From the NCBI GenBank assembly GCA_013360535.1, contig JABWBL010000192.1, positions 1 through 6,647 of the forward strand: DNA of 6,647 nt, in the 5' to 3' direction. Origin of the DNA: Planctomycetaceae bacterium. GTDB taxonomy: Bacteria > Planctomycetota > UBA1135 > GCA-002686595. Positions 1-6,635 of this stretch are shown here, in pieces (position 1 is the stretch's first letter; every line of letters starts with the position of its first letter). Both the position numbers and the translations under genes were made by a program. The notes under the pieces are model-generated. The model did not search any database, had not been told where the DNA came from, and was given only the letters and a program-made list of their open reading frames with translations.

Positions 1-239
1 GCACCCAGCCGCTGCTCGCCGCCTACCGCCGCGAACCCTGCCGCCGGGCCGTGCGCGCGGCGCTGGAGCGTGGGGAACGCCGCATGGTGGCCTTCCACGC
101 GGGTCTCGCAGTCGGATCGGTCGCTGCCGAGCATCTGGGGCCCGCCGCGCAGGCCGCGGCCCTCAACCTGAACACCCCCGAAGATTTTCGAGCGCTGGAA
201 CGTTCCGGCCGTCTGGACGACAAACTGTTCCGCCCATGA
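1..239 (+). CDS. mobA: Molybdenum cofactor guanylyltransferase (MobA-like), C-terminal fragment
   Basis: The 5' end lies outside the window; the first complete codon is at position 3 and the frame stays open to TGA at 237-239, leaving 78 residues. MobA transfers GMP from GTP to molybdopterin to make the guanine dinucleotide form of the cofactor, in the cytoplasm. The fragment starts [11 protein letters not shown], then has an ALERGERRM stretch and ends with [12 protein letters not shown]. This matches the usual MobA C-terminal order: a QPL-x-A-x-YRR segment, a helix with a G-x-RR turn, then the (N)xNTPEDL motif. The GTP-binding N-terminal half cannot be inspected, so a related nucleotidyltransferase of the same fold is possible. 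The stop overlaps the next gene's start (ATGA, 236-239), implying translational coupling with the polyprenyl synthase although the two pathways are unrelated. Confidence 0.75.
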   Translation, partial: TQPLLAAYRREPCRRAVRAALERGERRMVAFHAGLAVGSVAAEHLGPAAQAAALNLNTPEDFRALERSGRLDDKLFRP

Positions 240-1222
240 GCCCCAAGCCCTCCGAGCTCGCCACCCTGATCGCCCCCGTCGCCGACGGGCTCAAGCGCAT
301 GCGGGAGACCATCGCGCACGAGCTGCGCGAGGAGTCGCCCGCCGTCCGCGAGATGGTCGAGCACGTCGGCCGCTTCCAGGGCAAGCAGCTGCGTGCCGCG
401 CTCGTGCTGCTCTCGGGCGAAGCGACCTCGAACACGACCGACGAGCACGCCTCGATCGCCGCCGTGGTCGAGATGATCCACCTCGCGACGCTCGTGCACG
501 ACGACGTGCTCGACGGCGCCGAGGTCCGCCGCCGCGTGGCCTGCGTCAACCACCGCTGGGACAACCAGACGGCCGTGCTGCTCGGCGACTTCCTGTACGC
601 GCGCGCCTTCGCGGTCTCGACCGACCTGTCGTCGCGCCTGTGCAGCCGCGTGCTGGCCGAGGCGACGCGCCGCATCTGCGTCGGCGAGATCGAGCAGGCC
701 GCGGGCCGCTACGACTTCGACGCGAAGCAGGAGCGTTACGAGTGGGTCGCGGGCGCCAAGACCGCCACGCTGTACGCCGCGGCCTGCGAGCTCGGCGCAC
801 GCTATCCCGGCGGGCGCGACGAGATGGGTTCGCGCATGCGCCAGTTCGGGTGGGATCTCGGGCTCGCGTTCCAGATCATCGACGACTGCCTCGACCTGAC
901 GGCGACGCAGGCCGAGATCGGCAAGTCGGTCGGCACCGACGTCGAGGACGGCAAGGTGACGCTGCCCGTGTTGTGGGTGTACGCGCGCGCGAGCGAGGCC
1001 GAGAAGGCCGCGATCCGCGACGCCTACACGCGGCCGGGGCTCGTCGATCGTGTCGGCGAGCTGCGCCGTGTGTGCAAGCTCGACGCGGGCGTCGAATACG
1101 CACGCCGGCGCGCCGAGAGCCTGATCACTTCGGCGATCGCGAGCGTGCGCGAGCTGCCGGAGAGCCCGGCGCGCACGTCGCTCGAGAACATCGCCGGGTT
1201 CGTGCTCGAACGAAGCTGGTGA
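236..1222 (+). CDS. trans-Polyprenyl diphosphate synthase (IspB/HepT-like)
   Basis: A 328-residue cytoplasmic prenyltransferase that condenses isopentenyl diphosphate onto an allylic diphosphate, most likely for a quinone side chain. The first aspartate-rich motif is DDVLD at residues 89-93, inside [13 protein letters not shown], and the second is DDCLD at 216-220, inside [18 protein letters not shown] (117-125) and KTATLY (175-180) are also family landmarks. The residues at -4 and -5 of the first motif are Thr85 and Ala84. They are small, as in E. coli IspB, which suggests a long-chain product; this is inference. The length matches the family norm of about 320-330. The start is the ATG in the ATGA overlap with mobA; no Shine-Dalgarno is visible. 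The usual GKR(L/I)RP substrate-binding segment reads GKQLRA at 49-54, so Arg becomes Gln and Pro becomes Ala. A short-chain geranylgeranyl or farnesyl synthase is less likely but not excluded. Confidence 0.9.
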   Translation: MSPKPSELATLIAPVADGLKRMRETIAHELREESPAVREMVEHVGRFQGKQLRAALVLLSGEATSNTTDEHASIAAVVEMIHLATLVHDDVLDGAEVRRRVACVNHRWDNQTAVLLGDFLYARAFAVSTDLSSRLCSRVLAEATRRICVGEIEQAAGRYDFDAKQERYEWVAGAKTATLYAAACELGARYPGGRDEMGSRMRQFGWDLGLAFQIIDDCLDLTATQAEIGKSVGTDVEDGKVTLPVLWVYARASEAEKAAIRDAYTRPGLVDRVGELRRVCKLDAGVEYARRRAESLITSAIASVRELPESPARTSLENIAGFVLERSW

Positions 1223-1253
1223 AGCCACGCGCGCGTGCGGCGCATCCGCTCGC

Positions 1254-1259
1254 TATGTT
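1254..1259 (+). promoter_or_regulatory. Possible -10 box upstream of folD
   Basis: TATGTT within GCTATGTT, 32 bases after the polyprenyl synthase stop and 76 bases before the chosen folD ATG, matches four or five positions of TATAAT. TATG is very rare in this GC-rich window. No convincing -35 box is seen 16-19 bases upstream, so the call is weak. A similar GCTATGCT lies in the other long gap (3079-3086). Confidence 0.25.
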
Positions 1260-1300
1260 GCGTTCGAGCGTCGGCAACGAGGCCGGCGCTGGCCCTCTCG

Positions 1301-1316
1301 CGACCGAATTCGGTCG
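1301..1316. promoter_or_regulatory. Perfect 16-base palindrome before folD, candidate operator
   Basis: CGACCGAATTCGGTCG reads the same on both strands over all 16 bases. It sits in the gap between the polyprenyl synthase and folD, ending 19 bases before the folD ATG and downstream of the TATGTT box. Perfect dyads of this kind are typical binding sites for dimeric helix-turn-helix repressors. As RNA it could fold into a 6-bp stem with an AAUU loop close to the start codon. No run of T follows, so it is not an intrinsic terminator. No regulator gene is present in the window to pair with it. Confidence 0.35.
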
Positions 1317-1335
1317 AGCGACGAACGTGAATCCG

Positions 1336-2220
1336 ATGACCGCATCCCGTGCCAAGGTGATCGATGGCAAGGCCTCGGCCCAGCTCGTGCGCGCGCGCGT
1401 GCGCGAGCGTTGCGACGAGCTCAAGCGCCTCGGCGTGACGCCCGGCCTCGCGGTGGTGCTCGTCGGCGACGATCCGGCGAGCCACGTGTACGTGCGCAAC
1501 AAGGACAAGGCCGCGCAGGAGACGGGCTTCGCGGTGCGCACGGTGCGCCTGCCCGCGACGACGACGCAGGCGGAGTTGCTCGCCGTCGTGGGGGAGCTCA
1601 ACCGCGACGCGAACGTGCACGGGATTCTGGTGCAGTTGCCGTTGCCGAAGGGACTCGACAGCGACGCGATCGTGCGCGCGCTCGATCCGGCGAAGGATGT
1701 CGACGGGCTGCATCCGCAGAACGTCGCCGCGCTGGTGACGGGGCAGCAGGGGCACGTGCCGTGCACGCCGGCGGGCTGCATCGAGCTGTGCGACCAGCTC
1801 GGGCTTTCGCTCGCGGGCAAGCGCGTCGTCGTGATCGGGCGCTCGATGTTGGTCGGCAAGCCGTTCGCGATGCTCGCACTCGCGCGCGACGCGACGGTGA
1901 CGGTGTGCCACAGCAAGACGCGCGACCTCGGCGCCGTGTGCCGGCAGGCGGATGTGCTCGTGGCGGCGGTCGGGCGGCCGGAGATGGTCAAGGCCGACTG
2001 GATCCAGCCGGGAGCGGTCGTGCTCGACGTCGGCATCAACCGCAAGGCCGATGGGAAGCTCGTCGGCGACGTCGATTTCGAGTCCGCCGCCTCCGTGGCG
2101 GGCGCGCTCACTCCAGTGCCCGGCGGCGTGGGGCCGATGACGATCGCCATGCTGCTCGCCAACACGCTCTCGGCCGCTGCGCGCCTGACGGGGCACCCTG
2201 AGTTCGCCTACGGGCGCTAG
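1336..2220 (+). CDS. folD: Bifunctional methylenetetrahydrofolate dehydrogenase / methenyltetrahydrofolate cyclohydrolase
   Basis: A 294-residue cytoplasmic enzyme that oxidises 5,10-methylene-THF with NADP+ and hydrolyses the product to 10-formyl-THF, supplying one-carbon units for purines and fMet-tRNA. The catalytic YxxxK is Tyr52/Lys56 (YVRNK). QLPLP is at 100-104, KDVDG at 120-124 and PCTPAG at 142-147. The nucleotide-binding GRSMLVGKP is at 168-176, HSKT at 192-195, VGRPEMV at 212-218 and [10 protein letters not shown] at 260-269. All signature motifs are intact. The ATG at 1336 was chosen because AKVIDGK then falls at the usual distance from the N-terminus and the length matches the family (about 285-300). 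In-frame GTG at 1327 and ATG at 1255 are alternatives; the latter would add 27 residues that look unlike FolD and would cover the palindrome. No Shine-Dalgarno is seen. The rhomboid gene follows after 17 bases, probably in one transcript. Confidence 0.97.
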   Translation: MTASRAKVIDGKASAQLVRARVRERCDELKRLGVTPGLAVVLVGDDPASHVYVRNKDKAAQETGFAVRTVRLPATTTQAELLAVVGELNRDANVHGILVQLPLPKGLDSDAIVRALDPAKDVDGLHPQNVAALVTGQQGHVPCTPAGCIELCDQLGLSLAGKRVVVIGRSMLVGKPFAMLALARDATVTVCHSKTRDLGAVCRQADVLVAAVGRPEMVKADWIQPGAVVLDVGINRKADGKLVGDVDFESAASVAGALTPVPGGVGPMTIAMLLANTLSAAARLTGHPEFAYGR

Positions 2221-2237
2221 CGAGCGGACCCGCGGCG

Positions 2238-3062
2238 ATGGCGACCTACGACGACGGGTATTCGAGGGGACCGAGCGGGGCCTTCCGCCTGACGCCCGTG
2301 GTCAAGGCGCTGCTGATCGCCAACACGCTGATCGCGCTGCCGTTTCTGTTCTTGGTGGACGCCGTGCCATTGCTTCGCACGGTCTTCGACGTGCTCGCGC
2401 TCGACGTGCCGACGTGGCGCGAGTGGGCACCGCTCTTCCCGGTGTGGCAGCTCTTCACGTTCGGGTTCCTGCACGATCCGGACTCGCCGTTCCACCTCTT
2501 GTTCAACCTGATGGGGCTCTTCTTCTTCGGGACGACGGTGGAATCGCTCGTCGGGAAGCGTCGCTTTCTCTTGCTCTACGCGCTCGGCATCGTCGTGCCG
2601 GGCATCCTGCAGCTCGCGCTCTCGCTCGCCATGGGAGCGAACACGATGGTGGTCGGGGCTTCAGGCGCGATCCTGATGCTGCTGATCATCGTGGCGACGC
2701 TCTATCCGTCCCGGCCGATCGTGCTGCTGTTCGTGCCCATGCCCATATGGCTCGCGGCGGTGATCTTCGTCGGTCTCGACCTGTTCGGCTTGATCCGCGG
2801 GGGTGTGGGCACGGCCTACCTCGTGCACCTCGGCGGCGCCGCGCTCGGGTTCGTGCTCGCCAAGAGCGGGGCGATCTGGTTCGACCCGTTCGAGGCCTGG
2901 GCGGCGCGCAAGGCCGTCAAGCAGGTCGAGGACCAGCAGAACGACGAGCAGCGGCTCGACGAGCTGCTCGCGCGCATCCACCGCGAGGGGATCGGCAGCC
3001 TTTCGGGCCGGGAACGCGAGTTCCTCAAGCGCATGAGCGCCCGGCGGGGCGAGCGATTGTGA
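2238..3062 (+). CDS. Rhomboid-family intramembrane serine protease with C-terminal extension
   Basis: A 274-residue inner-membrane protein expected to cleave transmembrane segments of other proteins. Six hydrophobic helices can be drawn at about residues 20-40, 84-102, 109-131, 136-156, 160-183 and 190-208. The catalytic nucleophile is Ser142 in GASGA (140-144), placed in helix 4. The general-base His197 is in AYLVHLGGAALG in helix 6. The oxyanion-side His86/Asn90 (HLLFN) follows His79, with a two-residue longer spacing than in E. coli GlpG. The catalytic set is complete, so the enzyme is probably active. After the membrane core comes a charged linker (about 222-238). A short helical domain follows, containing RLDELLARIHREG and SLSGREREFL (239-265). 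It resembles a small C-terminal domain that I recall from Bacteroidetes rhomboids (possibly DUF6576; name from memory). The substrate is unknown. It lies 17 bases after folD with no Shine-Dalgarno before the ATG. Confidence 0.93.
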   Translation: MATYDDGYSRGPSGAFRLTPVVKALLIANTLIALPFLFLVDAVPLLRTVFDVLALDVPTWREWAPLFPVWQLFTFGFLHDPDSPFHLLFNLMGLFFFGTTVESLVGKRRFLLLYALGIVVPGILQLALSLAMGANTMVVGASGAILMLLIIVATLYPSRPIVLLFVPMPIWLAAVIFVGLDLFGLIRGGVGTAYLVHLGGAALGFVLAKSGAIWFDPFEAWAARKAVKQVEDQQNDEQRLDELLARIHREGIGSLSGREREFLKRMSARRGERL

Positions 3063-3086
3063 GCCCGGCGGGCGCTGGGCTATGCT
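3057..3086 (+). promoter_or_regulatory. Candidate sigma70-like promoter for the exported-protein gene
   Basis: TTGTGA at 3057-3062 (overlapping the rhomboid stop) is separated by 18 bases from TATGCT at 3081-3086. Each box matches four of six consensus bases. Transcription would start near 3093 and leave a leader of about 100 bases before the ATG at 3194. This is the best promoter-like pair in the window, but both boxes are imperfect. A GCTAGCA element at 3171-3177 is a competing -10-like site nearer the gene. Confidence 0.3.
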
Positions 3087-3120
3087 CCTCGCGCTCCGGT
3101 CCCTGTGGCCCCCAAGGTTG

Positions 3121-3135
3121 GCCTTCGGAAAAGGC
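3121..3135 (+). other. Small hairpin in the leader of the exported-protein gene
   Basis: GCCTT (3121-3125) pairs with AAGGC (3131-3135) around a five-base loop. The same CCTT could pair instead with AAGG at 3114-3117, so two mutually exclusive short stems are possible. No T tract follows, so it is not a standard terminator. The stems are short and may have no function. Confidence 0.2.
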
Positions 3136-3193
3136 TGCGGCGGCCCGCGTAGCGTCCCTTCGCCCCCTGCGCTAGCACGGCTGGACCCCACCC

Positions 3194-5260
3194 ATGAAGT
3201 CCACGACGCTCCTCGTCTGCTCCCTCGGCCTCGCGCCGCTCCTCGCTCCGGTCGTCGCCGCCCGCGCCTTCGCCGAGCCGGTGCCCGCGGCGCAGAACCG
3301 CGGCGCCGAGTTCCGCCAGAAGCTGAAGGCGGCCGTCACGATCAAGAACTACGACGAGGTGTCCAAGCTCCTGCGCCAGTACCAGGAGGAGGCGGTCAAC
3401 CACGTCGACGAACTCGCCACGATGATGGCCTCGGCGAACAGCGAGGAGATCGAGAAGGAGTTCGAGATGCTGACCAAGTGCTGGAAGGACGTCTACAAGA
3501 CCGACTTCGTCAACAAGGTCTACACCTACAACTCCGGCCTCGCGGGCGATCCGCCGCGGCGCAAGGAGCGCTTCTCGCTGCTCGACCAGTTCCGCAAGTC
3601 GATGCAGAAGGTGGAAGCGAACTACAACGGGCCGAAGGACGGGCCGACGTTCGAGCTGTGCTCGGGCGAGCTGCAGGTGATCTGCGAGAACTTCGTGCGC
3701 ATCGGCGACTACCTGTCGGCCGCGCGCGTCGCGAGCGCCGTGGCGATCTGCCACGACATCACGTACCGCACGAAGGAAGAGGCCGACCTGAAGAAGACCT
3801 GCGAGTACTACGGCAAGGCCGTCGAGTACTTCGATCAGGTGCAGCTGACCTACTCGTTCTACCTGCAGTGCAAGGCGCGTCACGAGTCGCTCGTGCGCGA
3901 GGGTTACGGTCCCGAGGCGCCGCCCGACCCGAGCGCTCCCGCGGCGCCGACGCAGCCGACGGCCAACACCGCGGCGGCGGTCACCGTGAAGACGAGCTTC
4001 GAGGTGCTCAAGGGCATCGAGGACTTCCAGCGCCCCAACTACTACGCCGACGACCTGTACGCGGTGTGGCCCGTCGTGCCGCTCGGCGGCAAGGGCAGCA
4101 CGGGCAAGTTCCAGTCGCTCGAGAAGAGTCCGCTCGTGCTGCGGCCTGACGCCGCGAAAGTCGCGCTCGACCTCGACCACGACGGCAATCCCGACAAGAC
4201 CATCCCGCTGACGGGCAACTACGCGACGGTCGAATTCGACATCGGCGAGGGCGCGGAGAAGCGCAAGTTCGCCTTCGGCTTCAAGACCGGCATCCAGCAG
4301 GACGTGTTCCAGGGCCTGCAGACCAACCTGCAGCCCGACGACATCCAGATGCGCTTCTACGTGATCAACGCGGGCAGCGTGGTCACGGACGTCAACGGCA
4401 CGGCCCTGCGCATCCTCGACGACAACATGGACGGGCTCTACGGCGGCGTGCCGAAGAGCTACAGCTACGGCGGCCTCGCCGACGGCATGTTCCAGCCCGA
4501 GTTCGACTGCATGGTCGTCGGCACGTCCAAGCGCGCGCGGCCGTGGAGCAAGTACGCGGAGATCGGCGGTGCTTGGTACCAGCTCGAGCCCCAGAAGGGG
4601 GGCGTCGAGATCACGGCGACGCCGCTCACGCTCGAGACCGGCACGGTCAAGCTCGAGTTCAAGGGGCCGGCGCCGACGTGGCTCGTGCTCAAGGGCACCG
4701 ACAAGCTCGAAGGTTGCTTCTTCGACATCGTCGACCCGGCGAAGAAGCCGGTGACGCTGCCCGTGGGCACCTACGAGCTGTTCGCGGGCGAGCTGCGACA
4801 AGGCAAGAAGGCGCAGACCGCCAAGTGCCTGATCCTGCCGGGCAACGACACCAAGCGCTGGATGGTCAAGGCCGGGCAGGAGACGGTCGTGCAGCTCGGC
4901 GGGCCGTTCAAGTTCGAGTTCGCCGTCGAGAGCGCCGAGGAAAGCGTGACGGTCAAGGGCAAGAGCGTGGCCGTGCTCGGGATCGGGCGCGAACGTTACG
5001 AGCGCATGTGGAACTGCGCACCGCGGCCCGAGGTCAGCGTGCGCAAGGCCGGCACGAAGAAGGGCAGCAAGCCCGAGAAGATGCACATCGTGCTCGACCT
5101 GCTCGAGCGCAAGGAAGACGGCACCTTCAAGTACACCGAGGCCGACACGTGGCGGCCCGTCGACACGGCCTACCCGACCAAGAAGGGCGAGGCGGTCGAG
5201 CTCCAGCTCGTCGAGAAGAAGAACAAGCTCTTCGGCGAGATCGAGAGCGACTGGAAATAG
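3194..5260 (+). CDS. Exported protein of unknown function with calcium-loop-like motifs
   Basis: A 688-residue protein that I do not recognise as a named family. Residues 1-27 form a Sec signal peptide (MKSTT, a hydrophobic core, then AFA with likely cleavage before Glu28); no other membrane segment is visible, so it should be periplasmic or secreted. Residues 30-235 are charged, mostly helical and contain six cysteines (96, 156, 164, 186, 203, 226). A Pro/Ala linker spans about 239-262. The C-terminal half looks beta-rich. It has a DxDxDG-type loop (Asp326-Asp334) and a DxNxDG loop (Asp409-Gly414) in an LRILDDNMDG context of a kind I recall from planctomycete exported proteins. Four more cysteines follow (439, 508, 545, 608). 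A stretch near 515-600 (LPVGTYELFAG) resembles a beta-sandwich domain. Ten mature cysteines would allow five disulfides. The ATG at 3194 starts directly at the signal peptide, with no Shine-Dalgarno. serS follows after 49 bases. Confidence 0.9.
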   Translation: MKSTTLLVCSLGLAPLLAPVVAARAFAEPVPAAQNRGAEFRQKLKAAVTIKNYDEVSKLLRQYQEEAVNHVDELATMMASANSEEIEKEFEMLTKCWKDVYKTDFVNKVYTYNSGLAGDPPRRKERFSLLDQFRKSMQKVEANYNGPKDGPTFELCSGELQVICENFVRIGDYLSAARVASAVAICHDITYRTKEEADLKKTCEYYGKAVEYFDQVQLTYSFYLQCKARHESLVREGYGPEAPPDPSAPAAPTQPTANTAAAVTVKTSFEVLKGIEDFQRPNYYADDLYAVWPVVPLGGKGSTGKFQSLEKSPLVLRPDAAKVALDLDHDGNPDKTIPLTGNYATVEFDIGEGAEKRKFAFGFKTGIQQDVFQGLQTNLQPDDIQMRFYVINAGSVVTDVNGTALRILDDNMDGLYGGVPKSYSYGGLADGMFQPEFDCMVVGTSKRARPWSKYAEIGGAWYQLEPQKGGVEITATPLTLETGTVKLEFKGPAPTWLVLKGTDKLEGCFFDIVDPAKKPVTLPVGTYELFAGELRQGKKAQTAKCLILPGNDTKRWMVKAGQETVVQLGGPFKFEFAVESAEESVTVKGKSVAVLGIGRERYERMWNCAPRPEVSVRKAGTKKGSKPEKMHIVLDLLERKEDGTFKYTEADTWRPVDTAYPTKKGEAVELQLVEKKNKLFGEIESDWK

Positions 5261-5309
5261 CGCCGCGCAGGCGCGCGCAAGACTCGAATCCAACGAAACG
5301 ACTCCCCCG

Positions 5310-6590
5310 ATGCTCGATCTCAAGTTCATCCGCCAGTTCCCCGAGGCCGTCAAGGAAGGTGCGCGCAAGAAGCGCATCGAGGTCGACATCGACGGGCTGC
5401 TCGCCGCCGACACGGCCCTGCGTGCGCTGCAGACCGAGGTCGAGGCCCTGCGCGCGCGCCAGAACGCGCTCTCCAAGGAAGTGGGGAAGGCGAGCGCCAC
5501 CGATCGTCCGCGCCTGATCGCGGAGGTCAACGGCTTCAAGTCGCAGCTCGCCGAGCTCGAAGGTCGGTTGCGCGACGCGCAGGCCGAGGTCGACGCGCGC
5601 ATGCTGCGCGTGCCGAACGTCCCGGCCGCGGAAGTGCCCGAAGGCAAGGACGACACGGAGAACGTCGAGGTCAAGCGCTGGGGCGAGCCGCGCAAGTTCG
5701 ACTACCCGTTCAAGGACCATGTCGCGCTCGCGGAGGCGCAGGGCTGGCTCGAGATCGAGCGCGCCGGACGCATCGCGGGCTCGCGCAACTACGTGCTGCG
5801 CGGTGAGCTGAGCCTGCTCGAGGGCGCGGTGATGCGCTACGCGCTCGACGTGATGGTCCAGCGCGGCTTCACGGCGCTCTCGGTGCCGACGCTCGTGCGC
5901 AGCCAGGTGATGGTCGGCACGGGGTACTTCCCCGGCGGCGAGGAACAGGCGTACCGCACGGACTCGCGCGACGACCTGTGCCTCGTCGGCACCGCGGAAG
6001 TGCCGGTGACGGCGCTGCACCAGGACGAGGTGCTCTCGCTCGCTGACCTGCCGGTGAAGTACGTGGCGCTCTCGAGCTGCTACCGCCGCGAGGCCGGCGC
6101 CGCCGGTCGCGACACGCGCGGGTTGTACCGCGTGCACCAGTTCCAGAAGGTCGAGCAGGTGATCCTCGACGTCGCCGACGCGGAGCGCTCGCTCGAGCAC
6201 CACAAGGCGATCGTCGACAACGCGGAGTTCGTGCTGCAGTCGCTCGAGATCCCGTACCGCATCGTCAACGTGTGCGGCGGCGACCTCGGCGCCCCGCAGA
6301 TCCAGAAGTACGACATCGAGAGCTGGATGCCGTCGCGTGGCGGGTACGGCGAGACGCACTCGGCGTCGCGCTTCCACGAATACCAGGCGCGGCGCCTGAA
6401 CCTGCGTTACCGCGATGCGGAAGGCAAGGTGCGCTTCTGCCACACGCTCAACAACACCGTGGCGGCGAGCGCGCGCATGCTGATCTGCATCCTCGAGAAC
6501 CACCAGCAGAAGGACGGCACGGTCAAGGTGCCGGCGCCGCTGGTGGGTTACCTCGGCGGGCGCACGGTGCTCGGCAAGCCGGTCGCGTGA
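5310..6590 (+). CDS. serS: Seryl-tRNA synthetase (class II)
   Basis: A 426-residue cytoplasmic enzyme that charges tRNA-Ser (and tRNA-Sec where present) with serine. The N-terminus MLDLKFIRQFPEAVKEG is typical, followed by the long antiparallel coiled-coil arm that grips the tRNA variable loop (about residues 30-100). Class II motif 1 is around 173-195, ending at Pro193. The serine-binding TAE is at 228-230. Motif 2 is CYRREAG (257-263) followed by GRDTRGLYRVHQFQKVEQ (266-283). Motif 3 is around 380-400, with NNT at 381-383 and the invariant Arg389. The segment from 348 (ETHSASR) through the NNT and ENHQ motifs resembles the Thermus thermophilus type rather than the E. coli EISSCSN/NGSG type. 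All key catalytic residues are present and the length is normal (about 425-430). No Shine-Dalgarno precedes the ATG; the five bases before the final G are all C. It is probably read through from the preceding gene. Confidence 0.97.
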   Translation: MLDLKFIRQFPEAVKEGARKKRIEVDIDGLLAADTALRALQTEVEALRARQNALSKEVGKASATDRPRLIAEVNGFKSQLAELEGRLRDAQAEVDARMLRVPNVPAAEVPEGKDDTENVEVKRWGEPRKFDYPFKDHVALAEAQGWLEIERAGRIAGSRNYVLRGELSLLEGAVMRYALDVMVQRGFTALSVPTLVRSQVMVGTGYFPGGEEQAYRTDSRDDLCLVGTAEVPVTALHQDEVLSLADLPVKYVALSSCYRREAGAAGRDTRGLYRVHQFQKVEQVILDVADAERSLEHHKAIVDNAEFVLQSLEIPYRIVNVCGGDLGAPQIQKYDIESWMPSRGGYGETHSASRFHEYQARRLNLRYRDAEGKVRFCHTLNNTVAASARMLICILENHQQKDGTVKVPAPLVGYLGGRTVLGKPVA

Positions 6591-6609
6591 CGTGAGGGAA
6601 GCGCGTGCG

Positions 6610-6635
6610 GGCGGCGGCTACTGCTTGCCGCCGCC
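6610..6635. repeat. GC-rich hairpin and GCC repeat after serS
   Basis: GGCGGCGGC at 6610-6618 pairs perfectly with GCCGCCGCC at 6627-6635 around the loop TACTGCTT, giving a nine-base all-GC stem 19 bases after the serS stop. The right arm belongs to six GCC triplets in a row (6627-6644). No T run follows inside the window, so it is not a classical intrinsic terminator. It could still slow polymerase between convergent genes, or simply reflect a glycine-coding repeat on the other strand. Confidence 0.4.

Noticed and set aside
23..1228. A 401-codon minus-strand frame opposite mobA and the polyprenyl synthase
   Set aside because: It is a shadow of the polyprenyl synthase, which has both DDxxD motifs in the + frame; the antisense product has a biased, low-information composition.
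640..1335. A long N-terminal extension of FolD, since its frame is open from 640
   Set aside because: The added part overlaps the polyprenyl synthase gene, is Arg/Gly-rich and unlike FolD. The family-typical N-terminus is reached with the ATG at 1336.
3203..3220. A lipoprotein signal at Cys9 of the exported protein (LLVC)
   Set aside because: Val at the -1 position is not accepted by the lipobox, and the cysteine comes before the hydrophobic core is complete. The AFA site at residues 25-27 fits signal peptidase I.
2238..5260. A dedicated rhomboid-substrate pair with the neighbouring exported protein
   Set aside because: The exported protein has only a cleavable signal peptide and no other transmembrane segment for a rhomboid to cut. 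The genes are separated by a 131-base gap with its own promoter candidate.
5261..5309. An intrinsic terminator between the exported-protein gene and serS
   Set aside because: The gap starts with alternating GC-rich bases (CGCCGCGCAGGCGCGCGC), but no clean stem with a workable loop and no T run is present.
3080..5695. An 871-codon open frame on the minus strand opposite the exported-protein gene and the start of serS
   Set aside because: It is antisense to two genes with clear protein features, and its translation is dominated by Leu, Arg, His, Ala and Val without recognisable motifs. Long antisense frames are expected where third codon positions are almost always G or C.
5127..6503. A 458-codon minus-strand frame opposite serS
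   Set aside because: serS is intact with all class II motifs on the + strand; the antisense frame has no motif and the same biased composition as the other shadows.
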